From positions 4,340,001 through 4,404,000 of the forward strand of contig NZ_CP061913.1 in NCBI RefSeq assembly GCF_019904175.1: 64,000 nucleotides of DNA, written 5' to 3'. Below the pieces are notes generated by a model. It saw nothing but the letters and a program-made list of their open reading frames with translations, did no database searches and was not told the DNA's origin. Position 1 is the stretch's first letter. The number at the start of each line of letters is the position of its first letter. Source of the DNA: Dactylosporangium vinaceum. Lineage in GTDB: Bacteria; Actinomycetota; Actinomycetes; Mycobacteriales; Micromonosporaceae. Shown here one piece after another: positions 25,861 through 35,181 of the stretch. The translations under genes were made by a program, and so were the position numbers.

Positions 25861-26729
25861 TCGCCGGCGAGCAGGGCGGCCCGGTCGTCTGCGACCATTG
25901 CGGCGACGCCCCGCTGCCGCCGGCGGCGCAGCAGGTCACGGTTGGCGCGCAGCGGTTCCCCGGTGTAGGGCCGCGGGTGTTCGAAGTGGACGAGGCGCAG
26001 CTCGGGGGCGTCACGCCAGCCGTGGCGTACCGGCAGACTTCCGTTGAGCTTGACGAGCAGGTCGTCGTCCTCGCAGCCCCAGCCCCGGTACGCGGTGCAG
26101 TATCCGCCGAGCGCCTCGAACTGTTCCCGGCGTAGCAGTACCGATCCCCAGTGGAACATGGGACGCAGGTCGACCTCCCGGGCGTCATCGGCGTGGCCGT
26201 GGCCGGGTGGCGGATACACCATCGGCGCGTCGTCCTCCCACACGATCCGCTCGCCGGGCAGCCGGCGCAGGGTGCCGTCCGGATCGGCGGTGACGAAGCA
26301 GAGCCGGTCCGCATCGGACGGCTCGTCGGCGAGCCGCCACTCGGACACCGGACGCTCCGGCGGGGATTGCGTCATCCGCAGCATCGCCGGTTGGACGAAC
26401 GCGCCGTCGCCCGCCGCGGCCCGTGCGCGCGCCAGGAAACCAGTGTCCAGCGGGGCGACGTCGGCGTCGGACAGATACACCCACGGCGTGGACACCTGCG
26501 CCGCGCCGATGTTGCGCAGCAGTCCGGGCGCGGTCTCGGTCGGCGGCGCGACGATCACCTGCACGCCGGGCCGGGACACGATGTCGTCGTCGAGGGCGAG
26601 CTCACCGGCGGTCGCGATGACCACCGTCACCGGTGCCCGCTGGTCGAGCCACGCCCGGACGGTGACCGGCAGCCGGCTGGTGCCGACATGGTTGCCGTAC
26701 AGCGGAATGATGACGCTCGTCTCGGACAC
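25857..26729 (-). CDS. GT2-family glycosyltransferase (GT27-like C terminus)
   Basis: The 290-residue cytosolic enzyme opens with S-V-I-I-P-L-Y-G-N, the GT2 first strand. It carries a D-A-D motif at residues 88-90 (Y-L-S-D-A-D-V-A) for metal and nucleotide-sugar binding. Near residue 210 it has the acceptor-side G-W-G-C-E-D-D-D-L pattern seen in GT27 and chondroitin-type transferases. It would move a sugar onto an acceptor made by its operon partners; the sugar is unknown. The GTG start is one base after the aminotransferase stop, so translation is tightly coupled. Confidence 0.88.
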   Translation of the reverse strand: MSETSVIIPLYGNHVGTSRLPVTVRAWLDQRAPVTVVIATAGELALDDDIVSRPGVQVIVAPPTETAPGLLRNIGAAQVSTPWVYLSDADVAPLDTGFLARARAAAGDGAFVQPAMLRMTQSPPERPVSEWRLADEPSDADRLCFVTADPDGTLRRLPGERIVWEDDAPMVYPPPGHGHADDAREVDLRPMFHWGSVLLRREQFEALGGYCTAYRGWGCEDDDLLVKLNGSLPVRHGWRDAPELRLVHFEHPRPYTGEPLRANRDLLRRRRQRGVAAMVADDRAALLAGD

Positions 26730-26730
26730 C

Positions 26731-27939
26731 TCATCCTCCAGTCACATGCTCGAGCAGCAGGGAGAAGCCGTCGGTGAAGTAGTCCGCGTCGCGGGCGAGC
26801 GCGACCCGCAGCAGATTGTGCGGTCGCCGGCCGGCGTGGAAGAACACGCTGCCGTCGACGACGCCGATGCCGGAGCGGAGCAGGCGCCGTCGTGTGCTCT
26901 CGTCACCGCCGGAGCCCGGCGGCAGTTCCAGGAGCAGCAGTGAACCGGCCGCCGGCCGGCGCAACCGGACACCGGTCGGCGCCGCGAGCTCCTCGGCCAC
27001 CGCCAGGTTGCGGCGGCACACGCCGTTGAGGTACCCCGTGTAGTCCATCTGCACCGCCCGGCGGAACAGTTCGGTGAAGAGCACCTTGTTGCGGCGGGAC
27101 ACGTCGTACTGCATCACGCTCACGGACCGGCGGACCGCAGCCGTCGCGCGTTGCGATCCCGACACGAGGAAGCCGAGCTTGTCACCGTTGAGTCCGAGGG
27201 TCTTGCCGGTGTCCCAGATCGCGATCCAGTCCTGTCCGGCCCCGAACACCTCCCACGCGCATCCGACATCGTCGCGGCGGTGCACGCCCGCGGTGACGAA
27301 CGTGTGATCCATGATGAGCGTGCCCCCGGCTTCGAAGCACGCGTCACCGATCGCCTTCAGGTCCTCCGGCGGCCACACCGCACCCGTCGGGTTCTCCGGC
27401 GAGGTCAGCAGCACGACCAGCCCGGCATTGCGCGTCGCGCGGACCTCGGCGATCCGCCGGAGCACGGCATCGCAGTCCAGCGCGCCGAGGCCGCCGTCGC
27501 GGCCCTGCGCGTATCGGGTGAACACCTGGCTTCGCTCACCGAGGAACAACGGCATGATGTCGATCGACGGCGTCGTGGTGACGACACCGATCATCGGCCG
27601 GCGCCCGTGGTCGCCGCTCATCGCCAGCGCCGCGACGAGCGCCCGATCGAGCGCGACGCTGCCGCTGAAGGCCGCCGACAGCGAGCTGTACGACCCGGGG
27701 GGCAGCCTCAGCATCGACCGGAGCGCGGCCTCGAGCCCGGCGTCGCTGGCGGCCTGCCGGGACGCCGACCAGTCGGGCGGGTTCGCCAACGCGGTCTCGT
27801 CGAGGGCCCGGTCGAGGTAGACCGACCGCAGGTAGTCCGGAAGCGCGATCTGCGGATAGCCGGGGCCGAGGTCGAAGGTCGCCCGCCGAGCGGCTTCGAG
27901 CTCCTGGTCGGTGAGCGTGGACGGGGAGCCGGCCGTCAC
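26731..27939 (-). CDS. PLP-dependent aminotransferase, class I/II fold
   Basis: The 402-residue enzyme has fold-type I landmarks: P-E-N-P-T-G with N183, I-M-D-H with D211 stacking on the cofactor, Schiff-base K246 in I-W-D-T-G-K-T-L-G, and a late Arg in H-N-L-L-R-V-A for the substrate carboxylate. It probably makes an amino sugar precursor or amino acid unit for the cluster product, but a lyase or synthase role of the same fold is possible. The GTG start overlaps the upstream stop (GTGA), and the downstream GT2 gene follows at once. A much longer open frame upstream on this strand is a shadow. Confidence 0.88.
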   Translation of the reverse strand: MTAGSPSTLTDQELEAARRATFDLGPGYPQIALPDYLRSVYLDRALDETALANPPDWSASRQAASDAGLEAALRSMLRLPPGSYSSLSAAFSGSVALDRALVAALAMSGDHGRRPMIGVVTTTPSIDIMPLFLGERSQVFTRYAQGRDGGLGALDCDAVLRRIAEVRATRNAGLVVLLTSPENPTGAVWPPEDLKAIGDACFEAGGTLIMDHTFVTAGVHRRDDVGCAWEVFGAGQDWIAIWDTGKTLGLNGDKLGFLVSGSQRATAAVRRSVSVMQYDVSRRNKVLFTELFRRAVQMDYTGYLNGVCRRNLAVAEELAAPTGVRLRRPAAGSLLLLELPPGSGGDESTRRRLLRSGIGVVDGSVFFHAGRRPHNLLRVALARDADYFTDGFSLLLEHVTGG

Positions 27940-30050
27940 GGCGTCGCCCCGACGGGCGGCCGCGTCTGCGGCCGCAGGCGACGGCCGAGTTCGGCGCGGA
28001 CCAGCGGTACGTACGGGACCGTGGTGAGGTACACCAGGACCTCCGCCCGTATCCGGTGGCGCAGGTCCGCCTGGAACGCCTCCCGGGCCCGCTCCACACG
28101 CTCGGCGGTGGCCGCGGGCGGGACGCCGAGCTCGTCGTCGATGTGCCCGGCCAGCTGACGGGTCAGCTCCGTCTTGCGCGAGATCCGCTGCGACGGGACC
28201 GGCGGCGCGGGCGTGCGCGGTCGCTGTACCGACGTCAGGTATCGCGCCTCGTCGGCCAGGCAGCGTCCCGCCTCCGCGCGCTCCGCGTCGGACAGTCGCA
28301 GCCATGCGTGCCGCATGGCCGGCAGGTGCAGGGTGCTCAGCAGACCCTGCGGTACGAGCACCTGGGCGCACTCCATCAGGACCGGGTCCGCCGGGACGGT
28401 GCCGTCCCGCAGCCGCTCGACCCCGTCGCGCAGCAGCGCGGCGCGCGCCGTCGCACGGTCTGCGTACCACTGCTCGGCCACGTCCGGCTCCGCCGCTCTG
28501 CCGGCCAGGGCCTGCAACTGCACCAGATGGTCCCGGGCCCGGTCGCGGTAGGCCAGGCCTTCGTCGAACAGTTCGCGGCCGACGTCGGCGACGCTGAACT
28601 GCCGATCCAGCTCGGCGTCGAGCTGTGCACAGCCGAACGCACGCAACGCCGCCGGGTCGAAGGCCCCCGGTTCGGCGAGCGCGTGCGCGTCGCCGATGCG
28701 CCGCACGACCGCGTTGACGACATTGCCTTCCCGTTCCTCGCGGTGCGCCGTGAACGTACTCGTGACCCGGGGGCCGCGCAGGTGCAGGATGTGGGCGCCC
28801 CCGGCCTCGGCCGGCTGCTGCCGGCCCCGCGAGGTGATGAGCGCGCTGAGCGCCAGACTGAAGTCCTCGTTGCGTCCGCGTCGCACCGCGAACTCCAGCC
28901 CGTCGAGGCTCCCGCTGCTCGCGAACGCGCCACCGCGGAACTTCCGGCCGGTGACGGCGGGCGTGCCGCGCCGGACCCGCTGCGGTGGGATCCCCGTCCC
29001 CAGCACGTCGACACTTTCCTCGGACGCTTCGAAGAACCGTTCGAGCCACAGCGCCGTGCGGCGGTCCGGGTGCCCTGTGTACGCGGCGGACGCCAGGTGT
29101 GCGTCGGTGTCCTCCAGCAGGCCCAGCAGGTCGGTCGGCCAGGCTTCCACCTCGGTGGTGCACAGGAAACGCTCCAGCAGCTCGCCCGGTGTGCTCTCCG
29201 GTCCGGCCGTCGTGCCGTCGCCGGCGGCCACGGCGTCGCGGGCGGCTTCGCGCAACGCGACGAGCGGAGCATCGAGGACGGCCGGCCGTACGTCGTCGTC
29301 GCAGACCAGCACCCGCGACCCGGCGGCTGACAGGATGGCCCAGTTGCGTTGCGCGGCCGCGGACCCCGTCCACGTACCGTCGTCCGCGCGGCGGCCGAGG
29401 AGCGCGTCGAGCACCATTGTGCGTTCCGGGTCCGCGCCGGGCAGACCGGCCTCGATCTCCGTGCGGATCGCGTGTTTGTCTTCCGGCCCGACGTACCGGA
29501 TCGCCCGCGCTGCGGTCAGCGACCGGATCTGCGATCGTCTGGTGACGTCGCTGTCGTCGTACACGGTGATGTCGGTGTCCTCGCGACCGAACCGGCGGAG
29601 GTTGTCGTCGAAGGCGTCGAGCGCCGCGCGCAGCGACGCGGGCCTGTCGCAGGTGATGACGGCGATCCGTTCGATGCGGCCGGGCCAGGGCCGGTATCCG
29701 GCCGGACGCCCCGCACGCAGATCGGCGGTGAACTGCTGTGCCGCGGCCGCGCCGGCCGTGTCGTCGCCGGTCCCGCGGCCGCGCAGCGCAAATCGCCACG
29801 AGCCGAGCGGCGTGACCGACAACCGGGTTCCCGCGTGCAGGTTGAGATGGTCGAGCAGGACCAGCAGGTCGGCGGCGACGGCTCGGTCGGGAGCTTCGAG
29901 CAGCGCCCGGCCGGGAACACCGGCGAGCACCGCGACCGCCGCGGGGTCGGCGTGCAGCAGTTCGCCGAGACGGTGGTCGAGCCGCCCGGCGAAGCGTGTC
30001 CAGGCCCGGACCCGGCGGACCAGCGCGTTGTGCACGCGGGCGGTCAGCAC
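27936..30050 (-). CDS. Large GT-A-like putative glycosyltransferase
   Basis: 704 residues. After a 120-residue helical N-terminal part comes a Rossmann-like start (I-E-R-I-A-V-I-T-C-D-R-P near 127), a T-V-Y-D-D-S-D strand near 163 and V-L-V-C-D-D-D-V with D251-D253 as DxD motif. R-N-E-D-F-S-L near 410 could be the catalytic-base region. The last 250 residues are helical and of unknown role. GTG start and GTGA-type overlaps at both ends place it in the middle of a coupled four-gene operon. Glycosyl transfer is inferred from motifs only. Confidence 0.7.
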   Translation of the reverse strand: MLTARVHNALVRRVRAWTRFAGRLDHRLGELLHADPAAVAVLAGVPGRALLEAPDRAVAADLLVLLDHLNLHAGTRLSVTPLGSWRFALRGRGTGDDTAGAAAAQQFTADLRAGRPAGYRPWPGRIERIAVITCDRPASLRAALDAFDDNLRRFGREDTDITVYDDSDVTRRSQIRSLTAARAIRYVGPEDKHAIRTEIEAGLPGADPERTMVLDALLGRRADDGTWTGSAAAQRNWAILSAAGSRVLVCDDDVRPAVLDAPLVALREAARDAVAAGDGTTAGPESTPGELLERFLCTTEVEAWPTDLLGLLEDTDAHLASAAYTGHPDRRTALWLERFFEASEESVDVLGTGIPPQRVRRGTPAVTGRKFRGGAFASSGSLDGLEFAVRRGRNEDFSLALSALITSRGRQQPAEAGGAHILHLRGPRVTSTFTAHREEREGNVVNAVVRRIGDAHALAEPGAFDPAALRAFGCAQLDAELDRQFSVADVGRELFDEGLAYRDRARDHLVQLQALAGRAAEPDVAEQWYADRATARAALLRDGVERLRDGTVPADPVLMECAQVLVPQGLLSTLHLPAMRHAWLRLSDAERAEAGRCLADEARYLTSVQRPRTPAPPVPSQRISRKTELTRQLAGHIDDELGVPPAATAERVERAREAFQADLRHRIRAEVLVYLTTVPYVPLVRAELGRRLRPQTRPPVGATP

Positions 30051-31288
30051 GAGACCGTGGTGGCGGACTCGGCAATGCCGCGTGCGACCGCGAAGAACTC
30101 CGCCAGGTGAGGGTTGGCCGCCTCGACCGCCTGAGCAGATGCGCAGGACGGGCCCAGCACGGCGGTGGCCAGGCACCATGCCGACACCGGGTGCTTCGTC
30201 GTGAACGTCGTGTGGTGCTCGTCGGGTGCATAGCCGGTACCGTCGCGGCGCCACGCGGGGGAGTGGAGCACCTGCTCGACGTCGGCCGCGGTGCGGGGCC
30301 ACACCAGCGCCGGGTCCGCCAGCACCCGCAGATAGTCGCCGAGGCCGGCCAGGAACGCGTCGCTCGCGGGTGGCACCAGGGTGAGCGGGTCATACGGGAT
30401 CGACAACGGGCGCTCCAGCGAGCGGCTCCGGGCCGCCTTGCCCACCCAGAGATCACCGTCGGACAGTTCGAGGCCTGAGGTGAACCACCGACTGGCCGGG
30501 TCCCAGCCGCCGTCGGTCATCCGCGGGTGGAACTCGAGGTCGAGCCGGTCGCACACCGCAGCTGCCAGCTCGGGTCGCGTCTGCAGCACCGTGAAGTCCA
30601 CGACGGTGACCCGCTCGGCGCCCATGTCGCGCAGCCGTGCGAGCAGCTCCACCGCGCGGCTCCAGGATTGCGTGCCGACCTGGAACAGGGAGCGGTCGAA
30701 CCATTCCAGGCCGTCATCACAGTCGTCGCGGTCGGGCTGCGCGTCGAACAGTTCCGACAACGTCGGTCCGATCGGCTGGAAGTCGTGCGTCCGCCGAACG
30801 TAGCCGATCAGCTCCGACCAGTCGGAGAAGCTGGTTCCGGCCTGCGCGTCGAGGTAGTCCCGCAACTCCTGCTCGGAGACCTCCCGGCCGCGGACCTCGG
30901 CGAGACGCTGCCGCATCGGGCCGGGGTTGCGCAGGACACCGAGCACCGTGGACGCGACCTGCTGCGCCGGATCACGCACCACGACGAGGAACCGGTCGTC
31001 CCGGTCGAACAACGCGATCTGCTCGTCACCGAGGTATGCCGCCAGTTCCTTGATGTACGGCAGCCGGTCCGGACGCTGGGCCTGCAACTCGGCGATGGCC
31101 GCTCCGAACCCGGATCCGCCCCGCTCCATCGCGCGACCCCGCAACACCGCGGCAACGGACGGGCTCTGCTCCATCATGCGCGCGACGGCGTTGGACCCGC
31201 TGCGAGGAATCGATACCTGCAGAACCTTCGACGTCGCCGATTCCGATTTTGCGCAGGTCACAGCGCCGGAGCGCCCTTCGTCAGGCAT
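30044..31288 (-). CDS. PAPS-dependent sulfotransferase-like protein
   Basis: The 414-residue protein has the two PAPS-binding landmarks of sulfotransferases: the 5'-phosphosulfate loop V-S-I-P-R-S-G-S (residues 25-32) and the 3'-phosphate motif V-V-V-R-D-P-A-Q-Q-V-A-S (R105 to S113). The rest is helical, with a C-terminal W-P-R-T region. It would sulfate an alcohol, sugar or phenol of the cluster product in the cytosol. The ATG has GGGGGA eight bases upstream. It is the first gene of the operon that continues into the GT, aminotransferase and GT2 genes. The frame stays open to 31975, but that extension is a shadow of the next gene. Confidence 0.85.
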   Translation of the reverse strand: MPDEGRSGAVTCAKSESATSKVLQVSIPRSGSNAVARMMEQSPSVAAVLRGRAMERGGSGFGAAIAELQAQRPDRLPYIKELAAYLGDEQIALFDRDDRFLVVVRDPAQQVASTVLGVLRNPGPMRQRLAEVRGREVSEQELRDYLDAQAGTSFSDWSELIGYVRRTHDFQPIGPTLSELFDAQPDRDDCDDGLEWFDRSLFQVGTQSWSRAVELLARLRDMGAERVTVVDFTVLQTRPELAAAVCDRLDLEFHPRMTDGGWDPASRWFTSGLELSDGDLWVGKAARSRSLERPLSIPYDPLTLVPPASDAFLAGLGDYLRVLADPALVWPRTAADVEQVLHSPAWRRDGTGYAPDEHHTTFTTKHPVSAWCLATAVLGPSCASAQAVEAANPHLAEFFAVARGIAESATTVSC

Positions 31289-31494
31289 CTCGTCGTTCCC
31301 CCGTCGTGAAACGTTAACGACCATCATCACCGTAACCGCTGTGCACAGGGCTGTCCAAAGCACAGCGAATTTCGCCGATGTATGACCAGGCAGCGGATTG
31401 CCACTCGCTGGGGGAGGACCTGCCGTGGCGGACGGTGCCGATCGCTGGTTCCCCGATCGGTCCGGCGGCCTGCGCACCGAGACGCCGGACAGCG

Positions 31495-32208
31495 TCAGGG
31501 TCCGGCGAGCTCCGACACGGGCACCTTGAGCAGGCCGAGCAGTGTGCGCCGCTCGGCGCCGAAGCCCGGGGTGTCGGCGGCTCGCGGGTGTGGCAGCGGC
31601 ACCGGGCGGTCTTCGGTGATCCGGCCGTCGTCGAGCACGATGATCCGGTCGGCGAGCAGCAGCGCCTCGTCGACGTCGTGGGTGACGAGCAGGGCGGCGA
31701 AGCCGTGATGGGTCCGCAGCCGGCCGAAGAGGGCCTGCATCCGCAGGCGGGTCAGCGCGTCCAGGGCGCCGAAGGGCTCGTCGAGCAGCAGCAGCTCGGG
31801 GCGGCGGACCAGGGCCCGGGCGAACGCGACCCGCTGGGCCTGGCCGCCGGAGAGCTCCGCCGGCCAGGCCCGCGCCCGGTCGGCCAGGCCGACCTCGTCG
31901 AGGGCCTCGGCGACTCGGGCCGCCGGGTCGCCGCCGCGCAGGCCGAGCGCGACGTTGGCGCCGACCCGCTTCCACGGCAGCAGCCGGTGTTCCTGGAACA
32001 CGACAGCGGTCGAGCCGGCGATGGCCCAGGTGCCGCCGGCCTCGGTGTCGAGCCCGGCCAGGATGCGCAGCAGGGTGCTCTTGCCGGATCCGCTGGCCCC
32101 GAGCAGGGCAACGACCTCGCCGCCGGCGATGGTCAGGTCGACGCCGTCGAGGACGACGGCGGCGCCGAACGAACGGCGTACGCCGGTGGCGGTGGCGACG
32201 GTGCTCAT
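31495..32208 (-). CDS. ssuB: Sulfonate-type ABC importer ATPase
   Basis: The 237-residue ATPase has Walker [11 protein letters not shown]-loop [10 protein letters not shown] (typical of SsuB/TauB/nitrate importers), signature L-S-G-G-Q-A-Q-R-V, Walker [13 protein letters not shown] and V-T-H-D-V-D-E-A-L. It energises uptake of sulfonates with the permease and binding protein directly upstream; the ATG overlaps the permease stop. Substrate is inferred from operon context, as taurine and nitrate systems look alike. Confidence 0.9.
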   Translation of the reverse strand: MSTVATATGVRRSFGAAVVLDGVDLTIAGGEVVALLGASGSGKSTLLRILAGLDTEAGGTWAIAGSTAVVFQEHRLLPWKRVGANVALGLRGGDPAARVAEALDEVGLADRARAWPAELSGGQAQRVAFARALVRRPELLLLDEPFGALDALTRLRMQALFGRLRTHHGFAALLVTHDVDEALLLADRIIVLDDGRITEDRPVPLPHPRAADTPGFGAERRTLLGLLKVPVSELAGP

Positions 32209-32975
32209 GCCGCCTGCAGCCCGCGCCGCCAGGCGAGCAGCCTTCGCTCCGCGGCGCGCAGGGCGAGGTCGGAGAGCAGGCCGAGCAGCGCGTAGGTGAC
32301 CAGGCCCAGCACCACCACGTCGGTCTGGCTGAACTCCCGCGCCTCCATCATCATGAAGCCCAGGCCGCCCTGGCCGTTGACCTGTTCGCCGACGACGAGG
32401 CTGAGCCAGCCGGCGGCGAAGGCCAGCCGCAGCCCGATGAACAGCGACGGCAGCGCGCCCGGGATCACGACGTGCCACAGGCGTTCGGCCCCGGTCAGGC
32501 CGAGCGTGCGGGCCGCTTCGACGAGCCGCTCGTCGATGTTGCGGATGCCCGCATAGGTGTTGAGGTAGATCGGGAAGAAGGCGCCCAGCGCGACCAGGGT
32601 CACCTTGAGCGGCTCGCCGATGCCGACCCAGATGATGAGCAGCGGTACCAGGCCGAGGTGGGGCAGCATCCGGGCCATCTGGACGGGCGGGTCGACGGCG
32701 TCGTCGCCGAGGCGCACCAGACCGGCGGCGGTGCCCAGCGCAAGGCCCAGCAGGCCGCCGATGAGCAGCCCGAGGACTGCCCGCTGCAGCGAATTGAGCA
32801 GGTAGCCGCCGAGGGTGCCGTCGGCGGCCAGCCTCCAGCCGGTCGCCAGGACGGTGGACGGCGCTGGCAGGCGGTCCGGGTCGAGCAGGCCGCCGCGCAC
32901 GCCGCCCTCCCATGCGGCGAGCAGCAATAGAGGGCTGACCGCCCGCCGCCATCGCCGAACTGCCGACGCGCTCAT
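32205..32975 (-). CDS. ssuC: Sulfonate-type ABC importer permease
   Basis: The 256-residue integral membrane protein has six hydrophobic segments and the binding-protein-dependent permease EAA loop ([11 protein letters not shown] followed by I-P-G-A-L-P). [10 protein letters not shown] and G-E-P-L-K are typical of the SsuC/TauC group. Start and stop overlap both neighbours by four bases, so the three genes are translated as a unit. Confidence 0.92.
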   Translation of the reverse strand: MSASAVRRWRRAVSPLLLLAAWEGGVRGGLLDPDRLPAPSTVLATGWRLAADGTLGGYLLNSLQRAVLGLLIGGLLGLALGTAAGLVRLGDDAVDPPVQMARMLPHLGLVPLLIIWVGIGEPLKVTLVALGAFFPIYLNTYAGIRNIDERLVEAARTLGLTGAERLWHVVIPGALPSLFIGLRLAFAAGWLSLVVGEQVNGQGGLGFMMMEAREFSQTDVVVLGLVTYALLGLLSDLALRAAERRLLAWRRGLQAA

Positions 32976-33937
32976 CGCAGCAGGTCGGCGAACTGCTCGT
33001 CGACCCGGGCCTTGATGTCGACCTTGCCGGGGATCAGCTGCAGCCCGGTGAAGCCGTCGGCGATCTGCTGCAGTTCGTCGCCGATCGCGGGGGTGACCGG
33101 GGCGAGCGGCTGGGCGCTGCGGCCGAGTGCGCGGCGGGCGACGTCCTCGGGGATGTTCAGCTCCGGTGCGATGAGCTTGACCCGCTCCTCCGGGTGGGCG
33201 ATGCCCCAGTCGGTGGTCTCGCGGTAGGTCTTGAGGAATTCACGGATCTTGCCCGGCTTGGTCTTGAGCGCCTGCGGCGAGACGAGGATGTACTCCCGGT
33301 TGTTCACCAGGCCGTCGCCGTCTACGAGGACGCGGGTGCCGGGAATTTCGGCGAGGGCGAAGTACGGGTCCCAGATGATCCACGCGTCGATCTGGTTGTT
33401 GTCGAACGCCGGGCGGGCGTCGGCGGGCTTGAGGTACTGAACGTCGATGTCCTTGATGGTCATCCCGTTGGCGTCGAGAAGCTTGACCAGCAGCCAGTTG
33501 ACGTTGGAGCCCTTGTTCAGCGCGACCTTCTTACCCTTGAGATCCTTGAAGCTCCTGTACCCAGAGGCATCCTTCACCAGCACCGCCTCGCCCTTGGGCA
33601 CCGGCTGCGACGTGCCGATGATCCGAAAGTCGATCTTGCCCGCGGCCGCGAAGATCGGCGGTGCCTCGCCGACCTGGCCGATGTCGATGGCTCCGGCCTT
33701 GAGCCCTTCGGTGAGCGCCGGACCGCTCTCGAACAGCGACCAGACGGTGCCGGCGGCCTCGGTCTTACGGGCCTTGACCAGGCTCAGCCCGCCGAAGCGC
33801 TGGTAACCGACCTTGAGCGGCTCCTCGGCGGTGCCCGCGGCCGGAGTCGCGGGTGTGCCGTCGTGCTTCGCGCAGCCGCTGAGTGTGGTGCCGAGCAGGG
33901 TCAGCGCTACGGCGGCGATCACCGTGAGTCGATGCAT
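32972..33937 (-). CDS. ssuA: Sulfonate-type ABC substrate-binding lipoprotein
   Basis: The 321-residue exported protein starts with a signal peptide ending in the lipobox L-S-G-C (Cys22). It has the SsuA/NrtA pattern: [34 protein letters not shown] and D-A-W-I-I-W-D-P-Y. It binds an alkanesulfonate or similar anion outside the membrane and passes it to the permease. No ribosome site precedes the ATG, and a TATTAT box ends seven bases upstream, suggesting a leaderless mRNA. First gene of the importer operon. Confidence 0.92.
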   Translation of the reverse strand: MHRLTVIAAVALTLLGTTLSGCAKHDGTPATPAAGTAEEPLKVGYQRFGGLSLVKARKTEAAGTVWSLFESGPALTEGLKAGAIDIGQVGEAPPIFAAAGKIDFRIIGTSQPVPKGEAVLVKDASGYRSFKDLKGKKVALNKGSNVNWLLVKLLDANGMTIKDIDVQYLKPADARPAFDNNQIDAWIIWDPYFALAEIPGTRVLVDGDGLVNNREYILVSPQALKTKPGKIREFLKTYRETTDWGIAHPEERVKLIAPELNIPEDVARRALGRSAQPLAPVTPAIGDELQQIADGFTGLQLIPGKVDIKARVDEQFADLLR

Positions 33938-33943
33938 GGCGGC

Positions 33944-33975
33944 ATAATACCCATTAAATCTACCGATTGACTAGA
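33944..33975 (-). promoter_or_regulatory. Candidate promoter and operator of the sulfonate importer
   Basis: On the minus strand TATTAT (complement of 33944-33949) lies seven bases before the ssuA ATG, with GTCAAT (complement of 33966-33971) 16 bases further upstream as a weak -35. An inverted repeat TCTA-N9-TAGA (33959-33975) overlaps this region and could be the site of the nearby LysR regulator. Inferred from sequence only. Confidence 0.4.
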
Positions 33976-34109
33976 GATTGGCCGGAGGTGGTGTCGGCGC
34001 GGGCGGCCCTGCCGCGTCGTCGCGTGATCCAGACCACGGGGCGTCCACTGTGGAACCTCGTGGCCGGGTCGGACGGACGCGCGGTGTGCGGCGCTATCGG
34101 GCGTCTCGC

Positions 34110-35048
34110 TCAGGCCGAGCGGGCCGGCAGCGGCTCGGCCGGGCGACCCTGGAGTGGCTCGCAGGCCCGCTCGCGGAGCAGGGCCAGGAGGTCGCGGACG
34201 GCGGCCGGGACGCGGGCCCGGCGCCGGTGCAGGGCGGCCATGGTGACGACGGTGGTGTCGCCGGCGAGTGGGCGGGTCACGATGAGCCCGGCCCGCTCCA
34301 GCGGGTCGCCGTGCACGCTGTAGTCGGGCAGTACCGTGAGGCCGATGCCCTCGGCGACCATCATCTTGCCCATCTCGGCGCCGTCCGTGGAGTGCCACTC
34401 GGTGGGAAGGTGGGAGCCGAAGAGCCGGTGCGCGAAGCGGTGCATCAGGTAGCCCGCCCGCATGGCCACGAACCGCTCGGCGCGCAGGTCGTCGGCGGTG
34501 ACCTCGGCCCGGGCGGCGAGCGGGTGGCCGGCCGGCAGGACCACCGCGGGGCGCCCGGCTATGAGCGGGGTCGCCTCGAGGTCGGGCGGCGCGTCGTCGC
34601 CGTCGAGCAGGTTGACCAGGCCCAGGTCCATCGTTCCGTCCAGGAGTGCCGCGTGGATCTCGTCCTGCTGCAGGTTGCGGACCTCGATGGCGGCGCCGCC
34701 GTGTGCGGCCTGGAAGGCACGCACCGCGGGTAGCACGAGCGAGGCGGTTCCGGCATTGACGGTGCCGATGCGCAGCAGTCGCCGGGCGGCGAGCTGATCG
34801 CCGGCGGCGGCCTTGAGCCGTTCGACGGACTCGAGGACGTCGACGATCGGCTGCAGCAGCTCCCGGCCGGCGGCGCTGATCCGGGCGCCGGAGCGGTGCC
34901 GGTCGAGCAGGGCGACGCCGAGCTCCGCCTCCAGTTTGCGGATCGCTTCGCTGACGGCGGGCTGCGAGACGTGTAGCTGCTCACTGGCGCGGCGCAGGGA
35001 GCCGCAGCGGGTGACGGCGGCAAGGTACTCGAGTTGCTCGATGCGCAC
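34110..35048 (-). CDS. LysR-family transcriptional regulator of sulfur scavenging
   Basis: The 312-residue DNA-binding protein has the LysR winged helix at 1-60 (Q-L-E-Y-L-A-A-V-T-R-C-G-S-L ... L-H-V-S-Q-P-A-V-S-E-A-I-R-K-L-E) and a periplasmic-binding-like effector domain after 90. It is divergent from the oxygenase operon and upstream of, and parallel to, the ssu importer genes, so it probably controls both. By analogy with Cbl/SsuR/CysB an effector such as a sulfate-derived metabolite or the organosulfur substrate would set its activity. Confidence 0.92.
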   Translation of the reverse strand: MRIEQLEYLAAVTRCGSLRRASEQLHVSQPAVSEAIRKLEAELGVALLDRHRSGARISAAGRELLQPIVDVLESVERLKAAAGDQLAARRLLRIGTVNAGTASLVLPAVRAFQAAHGGAAIEVRNLQQDEIHAALLDGTMDLGLVNLLDGDDAPPDLEATPLIAGRPAVVLPAGHPLAARAEVTADDLRAERFVAMRAGYLMHRFAHRLFGSHLPTEWHSTDGAEMGKMMVAEGIGLTVLPDYSVHGDPLERAGLIVTRPLAGDTTVVTMAALHRRRARVPAAVRDLLALLRERACEPLQGRPAEPLPARSA

Positions 35049-35123
35049 GGCAGGCTCCGGTGATGGTGATCGGCGACGGTTTCCAGGCGATCGACAACGC
35101 CGTCCAGGCCAGGTCTTGCACTC

Positions 35124-35145
35124 CTATACCCTACTAAGTCTATAG
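35124..35145. promoter_or_regulatory. Candidate LysR operator
   Basis: The interrupted palindrome CTATA-N12-TATAG lies between the divergent LysR gene and the oxygenase operon. It contains the T-N11-A type symmetry bound by LysR proteins and is AT-rich against a GC-rich background. Assignment by position and symmetry only. Confidence 0.5.
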
Positions 35146-35181
35146 TTTTTGCAGACAAAGATCCAGTCCTGGGAGACTCGA

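Noticed and set aside
27940-30456. Very long open frame continuing upstream of the aminotransferase on the minus strand
   Set aside because: It is an antisense-free shadow in another frame of the GT-A-like gene: Arg/Ala/Pro-rich with no motifs. The aminotransferase start is set by the GTGA overlap.
31289-31975. Open extension upstream of the sulfotransferase
   Set aside because: Translation is low-complexity and overlaps the ssuB gene in another frame; a good ribosome site exists at the ATG at 31288.
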